A stretch of 64,000 nucleotides of DNA from Marmoricola sp. URHB0036 (GCF_000426045.1 NZ_AUEP01000004.1:310001-374000), one strand, 5' to 3'; counted from the first letter of the stretch, positions 40,150 to 48,832 are shown. Program-made: numbers and translations. Notes: generated by a model not told the origin, from the sequence alone.

Positions 40150-40231
40150 CGATCGGCACCCGCCCCTCGAGATGACATCCGAGTCACGCACAGAAGTTAG
40201 TGCATCGGTCGAGCACCGGCCGGATCATTCG

Positions 40232-41263
40232 TCAGAGCGCGCAGTCGACCAGCACCGGCTCGTTGACCAGCACGATGCCGAAATGCTGCTCGACTCCGTC
40301 GCGGAGCTCGCGCGCCAGGGCGAGGAGGTCGGCCGTGGTCGCGCCACCACGGTTGGTCAGGGCGAGGGTGTGCTTGGAGGACAGGCGCACGCGATCGTTG
40401 CCGTAGCCCTTGGCGAACCCGGCCCGTTCGATCAGCCAGGCCGCGCTCGTCTTGACCAGACCGTCGGGCTGGGGCCACGTGGGAGCCCCTTCGGGCACCG
40501 CCTCCGCCGGCACGACCGGGTTGGTGAAGAACGAGCCGGTGCTCCAGGTGTCGTGGTCGTCCGCGTCGAGCACCATGCCCTTGCTGCGGCGCAGCTCGAG
40601 CACGGCCTCGCGCACCTCCCTCGCGGGGGCACGCTGGCCGATCTGGATGTCGAGCAAGCGGGCCAGCTCGGCGTACTCCACCGGCGCGCCGAGGTCGCCC
40701 AGGGTGAGCTGGAAGGTGACGTCGAGCACCACGTGGCGGCCAGGATCCTTCTTGAACCGGCTGGTGCGGTAGCCGAACCCGCAGTCGGCGGCCGCGAAGG
40801 TGCGGACTCCCTTGAACAGTCGGTCCCACGTGCGTACCCGCGCCAGCGTCTGGCTGACCTCCTGGCCGTAGGCGCCGACGTTCTGGATCGGGGTGGCGCC
40901 GGTCGTGCCCGGGATGCCGGACAGGGCCTCGATGCCGACCCAGCCCCGGTCGACGGCGGTGGCGACGACGTCGTCCCAGTTCTCACCGGCGCCGACCTCG
41001 ACGAACGCGCCACCGCAGGCGTCGCCCTCGCTGCTCAGCCCGCCGTGGCGTACGACGACGACCCGGCCCTCGAAACCGTTGTCGGCGACGACCAGGTTGC
41101 TGCCACCGCCGACCACGAGGACGGGCAGACCCTGCTCATCGGCGGAGCGAACGGCCTCGACCAGCTCGGTCTCGTCGTGGGCCTCCACCAGCTCGGTGGC
41201 CGGCCCGCCCAGGCGCAGCGTGGTCAGCTCGGCGAGCGTGGTCGCAGGGGGCGGTTCGGGCAC
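40232..41263 (-). CDS. murB: UDP-N-acetylenolpyruvoylglucosamine reductase
   Basis: A 343-residue flavoenzyme that completes UDP-MurNAc synthesis with NADPH. FAD-binding motifs are LRLGGPA, VGGGSNLVVAD and GIPGTTGATPIQNVGAYGQE; the catalytic-region sequences are GYRTSRFK and the Ser-containing DTWSTGSFFTNPV, and the C-terminal block is AAWLIERAGFAKGYG. It belongs to the longer type I MurB enzymes. GTG 41263 lies 6 nt after TAGTTT, so it is leaderless in form and independent of rpmG, which ends 75 bp upstream with a hairpin between. Confidence 0.95.
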   Translation of the reverse strand: MPEPPPATTLAELTTLRLGGPATELVEAHDETELVEAVRSADEQGLPVLVVGGGSNLVVADNGFEGRVVVVRHGGLSSEGDACGGAFVEVGAGENWDDVVATAVDRGWVGIEALSGIPGTTGATPIQNVGAYGQEVSQTLARVRTWDRLFKGVRTFAAADCGFGYRTSRFKKDPGRHVVLDVTFQLTLGDLGAPVEYAELARLLDIQIGQRAPAREVREAVLELRRSKGMVLDADDHDTWSTGSFFTNPVVPAEAVPEGAPTWPQPDGLVKTSAAWLIERAGFAKGYGNDRVRLSSKHTLALTNRGGATTADLLALARELRDGVEQHFGIVLVNEPVLVDCAL

Positions 41264-41287
41264 GGCACGAAACTAGCGGAGAAAGCA

Positions 41288-41320
41288 GCAGCGGCCCCCG
41301 GCGGTGCCGGGAGCCGCTGC
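41288..41320 (-). terminator. rpmG terminator hairpin
   Basis: GCAGCGGC with its complement and an inner CCCGGC/GCCGGG stem form a strong stem-loop about 18 bp after the rpmG stop; TGCTTTCT follows on the minus strand. It overlaps the -35 region expected for murB. Confidence 0.65.
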
Positions 41321-41337
41321 GTCGCTGGACGACCGCG

Positions 41338-41508
41338 TCAGCGGGTCTCGCGGTGGTCGGTGTGCTTGCGGCAACGCGGGCAGAACTTCTTCAGCTCCAT
41401 CCGGTCGGGGTCGTTGCGGCGGTTCTTCTTGGTGATGTAGTTGCGTTCCTTGCAGTCCACGCACGCCAAGGTGATCTTGGGGCGGACATCGGAGCTCTTG
41501 CTGGCCAC
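41338..41508 (-). CDS. rpmG: 50S ribosomal protein L33
   Basis: A 56-residue protein, [20 protein letters not shown] onward. Both CxxC pairs are present (CVDC and CPRC), so this is the zinc-binding form. GTG 41508 is preceded by AGAGG about 8 nt upstream. It follows tRNA-Met after 42 bp, as is standard in actinobacteria. Confidence 0.98.
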   Translation of the reverse strand: MASKSSDVRPKITLACVDCKERNYITKKNRRNDPDRMELKKFCPRCRKHTDHRETR

Positions 41509-41550
41509 GTTCGTGCCTCTTCCTGGCTGTGAGGGTGTTGCTCGTGCGAG

Positions 41551-41624
41551 TAGCGGGGGCGGGACTCGAACCCGCGACACCACGATTATGAGCCGTGTGC
41601 TCTAACCACCTGAGCTACCCCGCC
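41551..41624 (-). tRNA. tRNA-Met (anticodon CAT, elongator type)
   Basis: 74 nt: acceptor GGCGGGG with CCCCGCT (first pair G-U), D-arm GCTCAGGTGGTTAGAGC, anticodon loop CTCATAA, T-arm GCGGGTTCGAGTCCCGC and discriminator A. It has a normal paired acceptor and lacks the GGG/CCC anticodon stem of an initiator tRNA. CCA is not encoded. Confidence 0.97.
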
Positions 41625-41679
41625 TTGGAACGCACCCCACCGTCCATCCATTCCGGCTGGCGATCGGGAGAGTTTCCAG

Positions 41680-41752
41680 AGCCCCTTTACGGAATCGAAC
41701 CGTAGACCTTCTCCTTACCATGGAGACGCTCTGCCGACTGAGCTAAAGGGGC
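41680..41752 (-). tRNA. tRNA-Thr (anticodon GGT)
   Basis: 73 nt: acceptor GCCCCTT with AAGGGGC, D-arm GCTCAGTCGGCAGAGC, anticodon loop ATGGTAA with GGT, T-arm TACGGTTCGATTCCGTA and discriminator T. It lies 55 bp before tRNA-Met in the same transcript. Confidence 0.97.
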
Positions 41753-41785
41753 ACGACCCAGATCGTGCTCCGTGGGCCAGCGAGC

Positions 41786-41815
41786 AGAATACACAGGGGC
41801 GGACCGATACCTGAA
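41786..41815 (-). promoter_or_regulatory. Candidate promoter of the tRNA-Thr/tRNA-Met/rpmG unit
   Basis: TTCAGG (41815-41810), an 18-nt spacer and TATTCT (41791-41786), about 30 nt before the tRNA-Thr 5' end. Confidence 0.45.
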
Positions 41816-41870
41816 ATCGGTCGGCGGGGGTGGTTGACCCTCTTTGTGACCGGGCCGACATCATCGGACG

Positions 41871-42647
41871 GTGACCTCCTTCTACGAGTCCCTCGGAGCA
41901 GATCGGTTCGCCTCCACACCCGCGACCGCCGGCCCGTGGAGCGCACAGGCCCAGCACGGTGGACCACCCGCGGCGCTGCTCGGCCGGGCTCTCGAGGAGA
42001 TCGACGAGGGCACGCCGCGGGTGGTCGGGCGCGTCACGCTGGACCTGCTCGGTCCGGTGCCGGTGGCTCCTCTGGCAGTGACGTCGTCGGTGCTGCGGCC
42101 GGGACGGACCGTCTCCCTGCGCCAGGCCGAGCTGAGCGACGAGTCGGGTCGGGTGCTCGCCCGGGCGCAGGGATGGGCGTTCCCGGTGCTCGAGGGACCC
42201 GCCTCGTCCGTCGTACCGCTGGAGCACGGGCCTGACGACGGCCACCACGAGGACCCGCCACCGTCGTGGCACCGCGGCTATCTCGACGCGGTCGAGTGGA
42301 GGTGGGTGGAGGGCGCCGTCACCCGTCCCGGGCCGGCCGTCGTGTGGATGCGCCCGCTGGTGCCGCTGCTCCCCGGTGAGGAGCTGACTCCGCTCCAGCG
42401 GTTGCTGTCGTGTGTCGACTCGGCCTCGGGTGCCTCGGCCGCTCTCGACCCGGCTGACTGGAACTTCCTGAACACCGAGCTCACCGTGCACGTCGTACGG
42501 CCTCCGGAGGGAGAGTGGGTCTGCCTGAAGGCCGAGACCACCCTGGGCGGCGGCTCGGTCGGGCTCGCCGCCTCGGAGGTGTACGACGAACGTGGTCTCG
42601 TCGCGCGATCGGCGCAGGCGTTGCTGGTGACTCCGAGGCAGCCGTGA
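41871..42647 (+). CDS. Acyl-CoA thioesterase family protein (double hot-dog)
   Basis: 258 residues resembling the TesB-like double hot-dog thioesterases of actinobacteria (thioesterase family protein). Motifs are WSAQAQHGGPPAALLGRALE in the first half and WNFLNTELTVHVVRPPEGEW in the second, the latter with the usual LNTELT segment. It would hydrolyse an acyl-CoA; the chain length is unknown. The start is GTG 41871, 6 nt after CATCAT. Its stop overlaps the GTG of the ComB-like remnant by 4 bp. Confidence 0.78.
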   Translation: MTSFYESLGADRFASTPATAGPWSAQAQHGGPPAALLGRALEEIDEGTPRVVGRVTLDLLGPVPVAPLAVTSSVLRPGRTVSLRQAELSDESGRVLARAQGWAFPVLEGPASSVVPLEHGPDDGHHEDPPPSWHRGYLDAVEWRWVEGAVTRPGPAVVWMRPLVPLLPGEELTPLQRLLSCVDSASGASAALDPADWNFLNTELTVHVVRPPEGEWVCLKAETTLGGGSVGLAASEVYDERGLVARSAQALLVTPRQP

Positions 42648-42979
42648 CCCACGTCGCGCTCCACTGGGGAGCGACCGGTGCGCCCGGGAGCGACTGTGCC
42701 GTCGTCGTGGACGTGCTCAGCTTCTCCACCGCGCTCAGCGTCGCGATCGACCAGCGGATCGAGGCGATGCCCCGGGACGTCGTACTCGACGGTGACGCGC
42801 GGGCCGCCCGGGCGGCTTTCCGTGAGGCCCGGCCACACCTGCTCGACCGGCTGCTGGCGAGCCCGAGCGGCCAGGAGCTCACGGCTGCCGGCTTCCGGGA
42901 CGACGTCGTGATCGCCGCCGAGCTCGACGCCAGCACCTCGGTCCCACTGCTCGACGGGGACCGGTTCCGCTCCGCGTGA
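42644..42979 (+). CDS. Internally shortened ComB-like (2-phosphosulfolactate phosphatase) protein
   Basis: 111 residues against roughly 220-240 for ComB. The N-terminus (CAVVVDVLSFSTALSVAIDQ) and the C-terminus (SGQELTAAGFRDDVVIAAELDASTSVPLL) both match ComB, but the middle, including the PSPNGS-type active-site segment, is missing; the junction falls around RIEAMPRDVVLDGDARAARA. The frame is kept. It is therefore probably inactive as a phosphatase, or a decaying gene. GTG 42644 overlaps the thioesterase stop (GTGA), so it is still translated. The match to ComB is from memory. Confidence 0.6.
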   Translation: MTHVALHWGATGAPGSDCAVVVDVLSFSTALSVAIDQRIEAMPRDVVLDGDARAARAAFREARPHLLDRLLASPSGQELTAAGFRDDVVIAAELDASTSVPLLDGDRFRSA

Positions 42980-42990
42980 GCCCGGCGGGA

Positions 42991-43034
42991 GGTCATACGA
43001 ATCGAGCGCTCTAGGCACCAATTCGCATGACGCA
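42991..43034. repeat. Palindromic repeat, family A, copy 2
   Basis: Arms GTCATACGAAT and ATTCGCATGAC (10 of 11 pair) surround GAGCGCTC. It fills the 64-bp gap between the convergent ComB-like and esterase genes. GCCGGCGGG or a near match flanks it on both sides. Same family as the element inside the oxidase gene (1099-1143). Confidence 0.7.
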
Positions 43035-43043
43035 GCCGGCGGG

Positions 43044-43940
43044 TCAGGTGGTGAGGTGGCGGGCGACGAAGCGGAGCTGGGCGGGGGCCATCCGGCGCCA
43101 GTAGGCCTGGTTGTGCGCGCCGGGTTGGTGGTGGGCGGCGGGTCGGTGGGCCGGCGGGAAGCCGTCGACGTACGCCTGGGTGGCGCGGTAGAACGGGTCG
43201 CCGGTGCCGCAGTCGATGCGGACCGGGATGCCGGTGAGCTCCTGCTGGTGACCGAAGACGGTGTACGCGTCGTACTCCTCGGCGTCGCGGAAGCCCGAGG
43301 CCGAGGCGTCGTCGCCGTCGGTCCACAGGGCCGGGCTCTCGGCGGCCACGCAGGCACAGGCGTCGGGTCCCAGCTGGGCGCCGAGTCGCAGGGCGGCGTA
43401 CCCACCCATGGACCAGCCCAGCAGTCCGATCCTGCTCACCTCGAGCCCGCGCCGGCCCAGCAGCGGCACGAACTCCGCGAGCACCATCGCCCCGGCGTCC
43501 TCGCCGTCCGGCCGCCGGTGCCAGTACGTCGTACCGCCGTCGACGGAGGCGATCGCGAACGGCGCCATCCCGTCGCGGACACCCGCCGCCAGGAAGCGGT
43601 CGAGGCCGAGGTGCGGGCTCATGGCCGTGCGGTGGTCGTTGCCGAGCCCGTGCAGCACGACCAGCACCGGAAGCGCAGTCGTGCCGCCGGGCGGGTAGGC
43701 GATCGAGAAGCCGGTGCGCACTCCCCCGCGTGCCTTGGAGACGAAGGCCCCGTCCACCACACGCCCGGGAGGTACGTCGGGGACCCGGCCCGGCTCGCCG
43801 TTGAGGCCGAACGTCTCCTGGATCCAGGGACGCCCGGGGATCTCGCCGTCCTCGACCCCGGCGGCGACGAGGGCCAGCCCACCCGCACCCAGGCCGAGCC
43901 CACCGAGCAGCAGTGCCCGGCGTGAGGGCCGCCGGGTCAC
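43044..43940 (-). CDS. Exported alpha/beta-hydrolase (esterase), Tat-type signal
   Basis: 298 residues. The N-terminus has twin arginines before a hydrophobic core (SRRALLLGGLGLGAGGLAL), a likely Tat signal. The hydrolase domain shows LVVLHGLGNDH (oxyanion strand), the nucleophile elbow GWSMGGYA, an Asp in DCGTGDPF and a His in PGAHNQAYW, a complete triad of the esterase D/mycolyltransferase-like group. The substrate is unknown. The start is GTG 43940, 1 nt after the amidase stop, so it is co-transcribed with the amidase. Confidence 0.8.
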   Translation of the reverse strand: MTRRPSRRALLLGGLGLGAGGLALVAAGVEDGEIPGRPWIQETFGLNGEPGRVPDVPPGRVVDGAFVSKARGGVRTGFSIAYPPGGTTALPVLVVLHGLGNDHRTAMSPHLGLDRFLAAGVRDGMAPFAIASVDGGTTYWHRRPDGEDAGAMVLAEFVPLLGRRGLEVSRIGLLGWSMGGYAALRLGAQLGPDACACVAAESPALWTDGDDASASGFRDAEEYDAYTVFGHQQELTGIPVRIDCGTGDPFYRATQAYVDGFPPAHRPAAHHQPGAHNQAYWRRMAPAQLRFVARHLTT

Positions 43941-43941
43941 T

Positions 43942-45357
43942 TCAGTCCTGGATCCGCGCGAACGGCTGCGCTTCCTCGAGCTCGTAGGCGATCTCGAGGA
44001 GCCGGCGGTCGTAGCCCTGCGCCGCTGCCAGCTGTACGCCGATCGGCAGTCCCGTGGCAGTGGTGCCCATCGGCAGCGAGATGGCGGGATCGCCGGTCGC
44101 GTTCTGCAGGGGCGTGAACGAGACCCACTCCAGGATCCGGCCCATCACCGTCTCGTAGGACTGCGACGGGTTGAGCCAGCCGAGCTCGGGCGTGGTCAGC
44201 GACAGCGTCGGGGTGAGCACCACGTCGTGGTTGGCGAAGAACTGCTTGCTGATCCGGTGCGAGCGCTTGAGCCGGGCGATCGCCATCGGCAGCCGCCAGG
44301 CGTTTCTGGCCGCGTGCCGGGCCAGGCCCTTGGTCAGGTTGTCGTTCCTGGTGCGGTCGTAGGTGCGGTTGAACTGGAACTTGCCGCCGGCGCTCAGCGC
44401 GAGCGCGAGGGTCGCCCAGTAGAGCAGGAAGTCGTGCTCGAAGTAGTCCGGGACCGGTGCCTCCAGGAGCTCGATCTCGTGACCCAGCTCCTCAAGGAGG
44501 GCCGCCGTCTTCTCGACCGTCTGGCTGGTCTCGTCGTCGGTCATCCGGCCGCCGATCGAGTTGGTCACCAGCGCGATGCGGACCCGGTGCTTGCCCGGGT
44601 GCGTCACGTCGCCGACCGGCGGGAGCTTGAGGTTGCGGTAGACGCGCTCGGACTCGCGGACGAACGCTGCGGTGTCGCGCACCGACCGCGTGACCACGCC
44701 GTCGTGGACGATCTGCACCGGTATCTCGCGGTTCAGCTTGTCGCCGGGGATACGGCCACGAGTCGCCTTGAAGCCGACCAGACCGTTGCAGGCGGCCGGG
44801 ATGCGGATGGAGCCGCCGCCGTCGTTCGCGTGCGCCATCGGCACTGCCCCGGCCGCGACGAACGCGGCCGATCCTGCGGAGGAGGCCCCCGACGTGTGCC
44901 CGGTGTGCCAGGGGTTCCGGACCGGGACGTCGTCCATGAACTCGGCGCTCGGGCTGAAGCCGTACTCCGAGAGGCGGGTCTTGCCGAGCACGGTGCACCC
45001 GATCAGGCCGAACATGCGGGCGTAGTCACCGTCCTCGACGGCCGGCTCGGCGACGTACGCATGGGTGCCCTGCTGGGTCGGCAGTCCGGCGACGTCGCTG
45101 TTGTCCTTGACGAAGGAGGGGATGCCCGCGAAGAAGCCGTCGTGCGGCTCGGCTGCGTCGGCCACCGCGGCCACGAACCGGTCGGCAGCCAGGCCGTTGA
45201 GCACCTCGTCGACCTCGGCGGTGCGGGCCACGGCCGCCTCGACGGCCTCCTGGCGCGAGATCCGACCCGACCGGATCTCCTCGACGAGCCCGACGGCGTC
45301 GTGGTCGCCCAGGGCGTCGTCACGGAAGGCGTGGACTCGCGTGGGCGCCGTCGTCAT
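43942..45357 (-). CDS. Amidase (amidase signature family)
   Basis: 471 residues of the amidase signature family, which hydrolyses amides with a Ser-cisSer-Lys triad. The Lys is in GIPSFVKDNSDVAGLPTQQG, the cis-Ser in GHTSGASSAGSAAFVAAG and the nucleophile Ser in HANDGGGSIRIPAACNGLVG. The C-terminal GYDRRLLEIAYELEEAQPF is standard. No signal peptide, so it acts in the cytoplasm while the co-transcribed esterase is exported. ATG 45357 lies 7 nt after TAGGTT (leaderless form). The substrate cannot be assigned. Confidence 0.88.
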   Translation of the reverse strand: MTTAPTRVHAFRDDALGDHDAVGLVEEIRSGRISRQEAVEAAVARTAEVDEVLNGLAADRFVAAVADAAEPHDGFFAGIPSFVKDNSDVAGLPTQQGTHAYVAEPAVEDGDYARMFGLIGCTVLGKTRLSEYGFSPSAEFMDDVPVRNPWHTGHTSGASSAGSAAFVAAGAVPMAHANDGGGSIRIPAACNGLVGFKATRGRIPGDKLNREIPVQIVHDGVVTRSVRDTAAFVRESERVYRNLKLPPVGDVTHPGKHRVRIALVTNSIGGRMTDDETSQTVEKTAALLEELGHEIELLEAPVPDYFEHDFLLYWATLALALSAGGKFQFNRTYDRTRNDNLTKGLARHAARNAWRLPMAIARLKRSHRISKQFFANHDVVLTPTLSLTTPELGWLNPSQSYETVMGRILEWVSFTPLQNATGDPAISLPMGTTATGLPIGVQLAAAQGYDRRLLEIAYELEEAQPFARIQD

Positions 45358-45520
45358 GGCGGACAACCTATCCGCGCCCCCGACCCCGAGCGACGTGATC
45401 CTCGTCAAACGATGTGCCACTGCTTGCTGTCGTCAACTACCGTGGACAGGTCGGCCGGACGCGGTCGGGACCCAGCGACACCCACACGAATTCCAACCAG
45501 CGATTCGAGGCTCCTCCTTC

Positions 45521-47341
45521 GTGGCCACCATCACCACGCCCCAGCAAGGCAGCACGCCCGGCGAAGAGACCGGCGAGTACACCCACGCGCAGATCCTGAC
45601 CATCCTGTCGGGCCTGCTCCTCGGCATGTTCCTCGCAGCACTCGACCAGTCCATCGTGGGTACGGCGATCCGCACCATCGCCGACGACCTCAACGGACTC
45701 TCCATCCAGGCCTGGGCGACGACCGCCTACCTGATCACCTCGACCATCACCACCCCGATCTACGGCAAGCTCGGCGACCTCTACGGCCGCAAGAAGCTGT
45801 TCCTCTTCGCGATCACGGTCTTCATCATCGGCTCCGCGGCGTGCTCGTTCGCCCAGTCGATGTACCAGCTGGCCGCCCTGCGAGCCCTGCAGGGACTGGG
45901 CGCGGGCGGCCTGTTCACGTTGGTGCTCGCGATCATCGGCGACATCGTGTCCCCGCGGCAGCGGGCCAAGTACACCGGCTACTTCATGTCGGTCTTCGCC
46001 ACCTCCAGCGTCCTCGGCCCGGTCGCGGGTGGCCTGTTCGCCGGCCAGGACGAGATCCTCGGCATCACCGGCTGGCGCTGGGTCTTCCTGGTCAACGTGC
46101 CGATCGGCATCGCCGCCCTCGTCGTGGTGACCAAGAACCTGCACCTGCACCACGTACGCCGTGAGGCCCGCATCGACTGGTGGGGTGCGATGGCCCTGGT
46201 CGTCGCCCTGGTGCCGCTGCTGACCGTGGCTGAGCAGGGGCGCTTGTGGGGCTGGGGCTCGCCCCGGTCACTGACCTGCTACGCGATCGGCGCCCTCGGC
46301 GTGGTCGGCTTCCTGCTGGCCGAGCGGCGGATGCGCGACGACGCCCTGATCCCGCTGCGCATCTTCAAGATGCGCACGGTGGCGGTCGTCATCGGCGCCA
46401 GCGTGATCGTCGGCGCCGCCATGTTCGGGGCGATCACGGTGCTCCCGCAGTACATGCAGATCGTGCACGGCGCGTCGCCGACCAAGGCCGGCCTGATGAT
46501 GCTGCCGATGGTGGTCGGCATGATGACCGCCGGGATCGGTGTCGGTCAGTTCACCGCCCGCACCGGCAAGATCCGGATGTTCCCGATCTTCGGTTCGCTG
46601 CTCGCGGGCGTCGCGATGATCGCGCTGTCGTTCGTCAGCGCCGACACCAGCCTGCTCATCGTGATGGGCGGGATGCTGTTCCTCGGTCTCGGCATCGGTC
46701 AGTGCATGCAGCCGCTCACGATCATCGTGCAGAACGCCGTACCCCCGCGCGAGATCGGTGTCGCGACCAGCTCGGCCACCTTCTTCCGCCAGCTCGGCGG
46801 CACCATCGGAGTCGCGGTGTTCCTCTCCCTGCTGTTCAGCACGCTGGGCGACAACATCAAGAACGCGTTCAAGTCCGCGGCTCCCGGGATCCAGCAGGCC
46901 GCCAGCGCCGGCCAGATCCCGCACTCCACGGTCAACGACCAGGTGCTCGCAGGACTGCAGAACCCCGGCCACGGGGAGGTGTTCACCTCGGTCCAGAACG
47001 ACTCCTCGATCATCGGCCGCATGGACAAGGTGCTGGCGCACCCGTTCCAGGTCGGGTTCTCGGACTCGATGAGCCTGGTGCTGCTGTGCGGCGGCGCCAT
47101 CATGCTGGTCGCGTTCCTGGTGCTGCTGCTGATGCCCCCGGTCGAGCTGCGTACGACGTCCGCCAGCGCCGCTGCTCGTGCGGAGGACAACCAGGCGCGT
47201 GACGCCGCGGCGGCCGCCGCGGCCGACGAGGGATCGCACCGGGCTCCGGTGGATGCCGTCGTGGGTGAGCCGGTCGGGAACGAGGTCGAGGGTCGGCACG
47301 CCGGTCCGACGGCGAGCGACGAGGCGCAGGACCCCCGCTAG
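45521..47341 (+). CDS. DHA2-family MFS efflux transporter (14 TM)
   Basis: 606 residues with about 14 hydrophobic segments, a drug:H+ antiporter of the DHA2 (EmrB/QacA) type. Motif D1/A-like sequences are LAALDQSIVGTAIRTIADDL and GKLGDLYGRKKLFLF; motif C lies in GPVAGGLFAGQ. A loop of about 90 residues precedes the last helix, and a hydrophilic Ala/Glu-rich tail of about 60 residues (EDNQARDAAAAAAADEGSHR) follows it. The GTG at 45521 is inferred from where homology begins. It is divergent from the amidase across 163 bp, in which no clear operator was seen, and ends 10 bp from the convergent tag gene. Confidence 0.88.
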   Translation: MATITTPQQGSTPGEETGEYTHAQILTILSGLLLGMFLAALDQSIVGTAIRTIADDLNGLSIQAWATTAYLITSTITTPIYGKLGDLYGRKKLFLFAITVFIIGSAACSFAQSMYQLAALRALQGLGAGGLFTLVLAIIGDIVSPRQRAKYTGYFMSVFATSSVLGPVAGGLFAGQDEILGITGWRWVFLVNVPIGIAALVVVTKNLHLHHVRREARIDWWGAMALVVALVPLLTVAEQGRLWGWGSPRSLTCYAIGALGVVGFLLAERRMRDDALIPLRIFKMRTVAVVIGASVIVGAAMFGAITVLPQYMQIVHGASPTKAGLMMLPMVVGMMTAGIGVGQFTARTGKIRMFPIFGSLLAGVAMIALSFVSADTSLLIVMGGMLFLGLGIGQCMQPLTIIVQNAVPPREIGVATSSATFFRQLGGTIGVAVFLSLLFSTLGDNIKNAFKSAAPGIQQAASAGQIPHSTVNDQVLAGLQNPGHGEVFTSVQNDSSIIGRMDKVLAHPFQVGFSDSMSLVLLCGGAIMLVAFLVLLLMPPVELRTTSASAAARAEDNQARDAAAAAAADEGSHRAPVDAVVGEPVGNEVEGRHAGPTASDEAQDPR

Positions 47342-47351
47342 CCCGGGAACC

Positions 47352-47936
47352 TCACCGCGCGATGCCGCGGCGGTGACACCCGACGAGGTGGGTGTCGACC
47401 AGTCCGGTCGCCTCCATCAGCGCATGCATGGTGGTCGGGCCGACGAAGCCGAACCCGCGCTTGCGCAGCGCCTTGGACAGCGCCACCGACTCCGGTGACG
47501 TGGTCGGGACCTCGGCGGGGACGCGCGGCTCGGGGTCGCGGGCGGGACGGAACTGCTCGACGAACGACTCGAGCCCGCCGTCGTCGCGCAGAGCGATGGT
47601 CGCGACGGCGTTCTTGCGCGTCGCCTCGATCTTGGCCCGGTTGCGGACGATGCCGGTGTCGGTCAGCAGTCGCTCGACGTCGCCGTCGGTCATCGTGGCG
47701 ACGCGGTCGACGTCGAAGCCGTGGAACACCTCACGGAACCGCTCGCGCTTGTTGAGGATCGTCGACCACGACAACCCAGCCTGGAAGCCCTCGAGGCACA
47801 TCCGCTCGAACAGCCCCCCCTCACCGCGCACCGGCACGCCCCACTCGGTGTCGTGGTAGTCGCGCATGGTGCCGGGTCCCCCCGCCCAGGGGCAGCGGGC
47901 GACGCCGTCCTCGCCGACGACGGTGCCGTCGGTCAT
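47352..47936 (-). CDS. tag: DNA-3-methyladenine glycosylase I
   Basis: A 194-residue base-excision enzyme that removes 3-methyladenine. The structural zinc ligands are visible as the Cys of ARCPWAGG, the His of DYHDTEWG, and the His and Cys of VGCHRRG and its neighbourhood (HLVGCH). The active-site Glu lies in the DTEWGVPV segment, and the HhH-like FGFVGPTTMHALMEATG is present. ATG 47936 overlaps the homocysteine methyltransferase stop by 4 bp. Confidence 0.93.
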   Translation of the reverse strand: MTDGTVVGEDGVARCPWAGGPGTMRDYHDTEWGVPVRGEGGLFERMCLEGFQAGLSWSTILNKRERFREVFHGFDVDRVATMTDGDVERLLTDTGIVRNRAKIEATRKNAVATIALRDDGGLESFVEQFRPARDPEPRVPAEVPTTSPESVALSKALRKRGFGFVGPTTMHALMEATGLVDTHLVGCHRRGIAR

Positions 47937-48832
47937 GACAGGGCGTTGCTCATCGCCCGCAGGTGGTCGGGGGTGGAGCCGCAGCAGGCGCCGATCAGGT
48001 CGATGCCGAGGTCGCGCAGCTCGGTGGCATGGCCGGCCATGTCGTCCGGCGTCGCGTCGTACTCGAAGTGATCGCCGACCACCTGCGGCAGGCCGGCGTT
48101 GGACTGGGCGACGAGCAGCAGTCCCGCGGGACGCGCCGCCACGAGCTCGGCGGCGATCTGGCGCATCTCGCCCGGACCGCGACCACAGTTGGCGCCGACA
48201 GCGTCGACGCCAGCCGCGGCCAAGGCCGTCACGGCGTCGCCGGGGCGCACGCCCATCATCGAGCGCAGGTTGGTGTCGAAACTCAGAGTGGCCACGATCG
48301 GCAGGTCGGGAGTGACCTCCCGCGCCGCGGCGACGGCCGCCTCCACCTCGGCGAGGTCGCTCATCGTCTCGATCAGGACCAGGTCGATGCCGCCGTCGCG
48401 GAGACCGGCCAGCTGCTCGGCGAAGATCGCCTGGGCCGCCTCGGCGTCCATGGTGCCGAGCGGCGCCATCAGCTCACCGGTGGGGCCGAGGTCGCCTGCG
48501 ACCAGGGCGCCGTGCTGGTCGGCGACCTCCCGGGCCAGGCGCGCACCGGCCTCGTTGAGCTCGTGCACCCGGTCGCCGAGACCGTGCATGTCCAGTCGGG
48601 GGCGGGTGCCGCCGAAGGTGTTGGTGGTCATGATGCGAGCACCGGCCTGGGCGTACGCCCGGTGGGCCTCGCGGACCACCTCGGGACGGTCGACGTTCCA
48701 CAGCTCCCCGGAGCCGCCGTCGTCGAGGCCGCTGTCCTGGAGCAGGGTGCCCATGCCCCCGTCGATGAGCACCGTGCCCTCAGCGGCGAGGTCGGACAGG
48801 CTGGTGCGGGGTCGGGTCTGTTCGTGTGTCAC
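47933..48832 (-). CDS. Homocysteine S-methyltransferase family protein
   Basis: A 299-residue zinc-dependent methyltransferase barrel that moves a methyl group, typically from S-methylmethionine or another donor, to homocysteine. Motifs are IDGGMGTLLQ, TTNTFGGTRPRL, GDLGPTGE, and the metal-binding Cys in GANCGRGP and GACCGST. It is the compact, single-domain type. GTG 48832 lies 6 nt after TAGGCT (leaderless form). Coupling with the alkyl-base glycosylase tag hints at shared regulation around methylation chemistry, but this may be accidental. Confidence 0.88.
   Translation of the reverse strand: MTHEQTRPRTSLSDLAAEGTVLIDGGMGTLLQDSGLDDGGSGELWNVDRPEVVREAHRAYAQAGARIMTTNTFGGTRPRLDMHGLGDRVHELNEAGARLAREVADQHGALVAGDLGPTGELMAPLGTMDAEAAQAIFAEQLAGLRDGGIDLVLIETMSDLAEVEAAVAAAREVTPDLPIVATLSFDTNLRSMMGVRPGDAVTALAAAGVDAVGANCGRGPGEMRQIAAELVAARPAGLLLVAQSNAGLPQVVGDHFEYDATPDDMAGHATELRDLGIDLIGACCGSTPDHLRAMSNALS

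Noticed and set aside
39538-40191. Treating the TMEM175 halves as two separate small genes or as a frameshift
   Set aside because: They are in the same frame, separated by a single TAG, and the intervening codons continue the family sequence.
41551-41752. The tRNA-Thr/tRNA-Met pair as a site of an integrated element
   Set aside because: No integrase, no duplicated tRNA 3' end and no change in gene character nearby; the order tRNA-Thr, tRNA-Met, rpmG is normal for actinobacteria.
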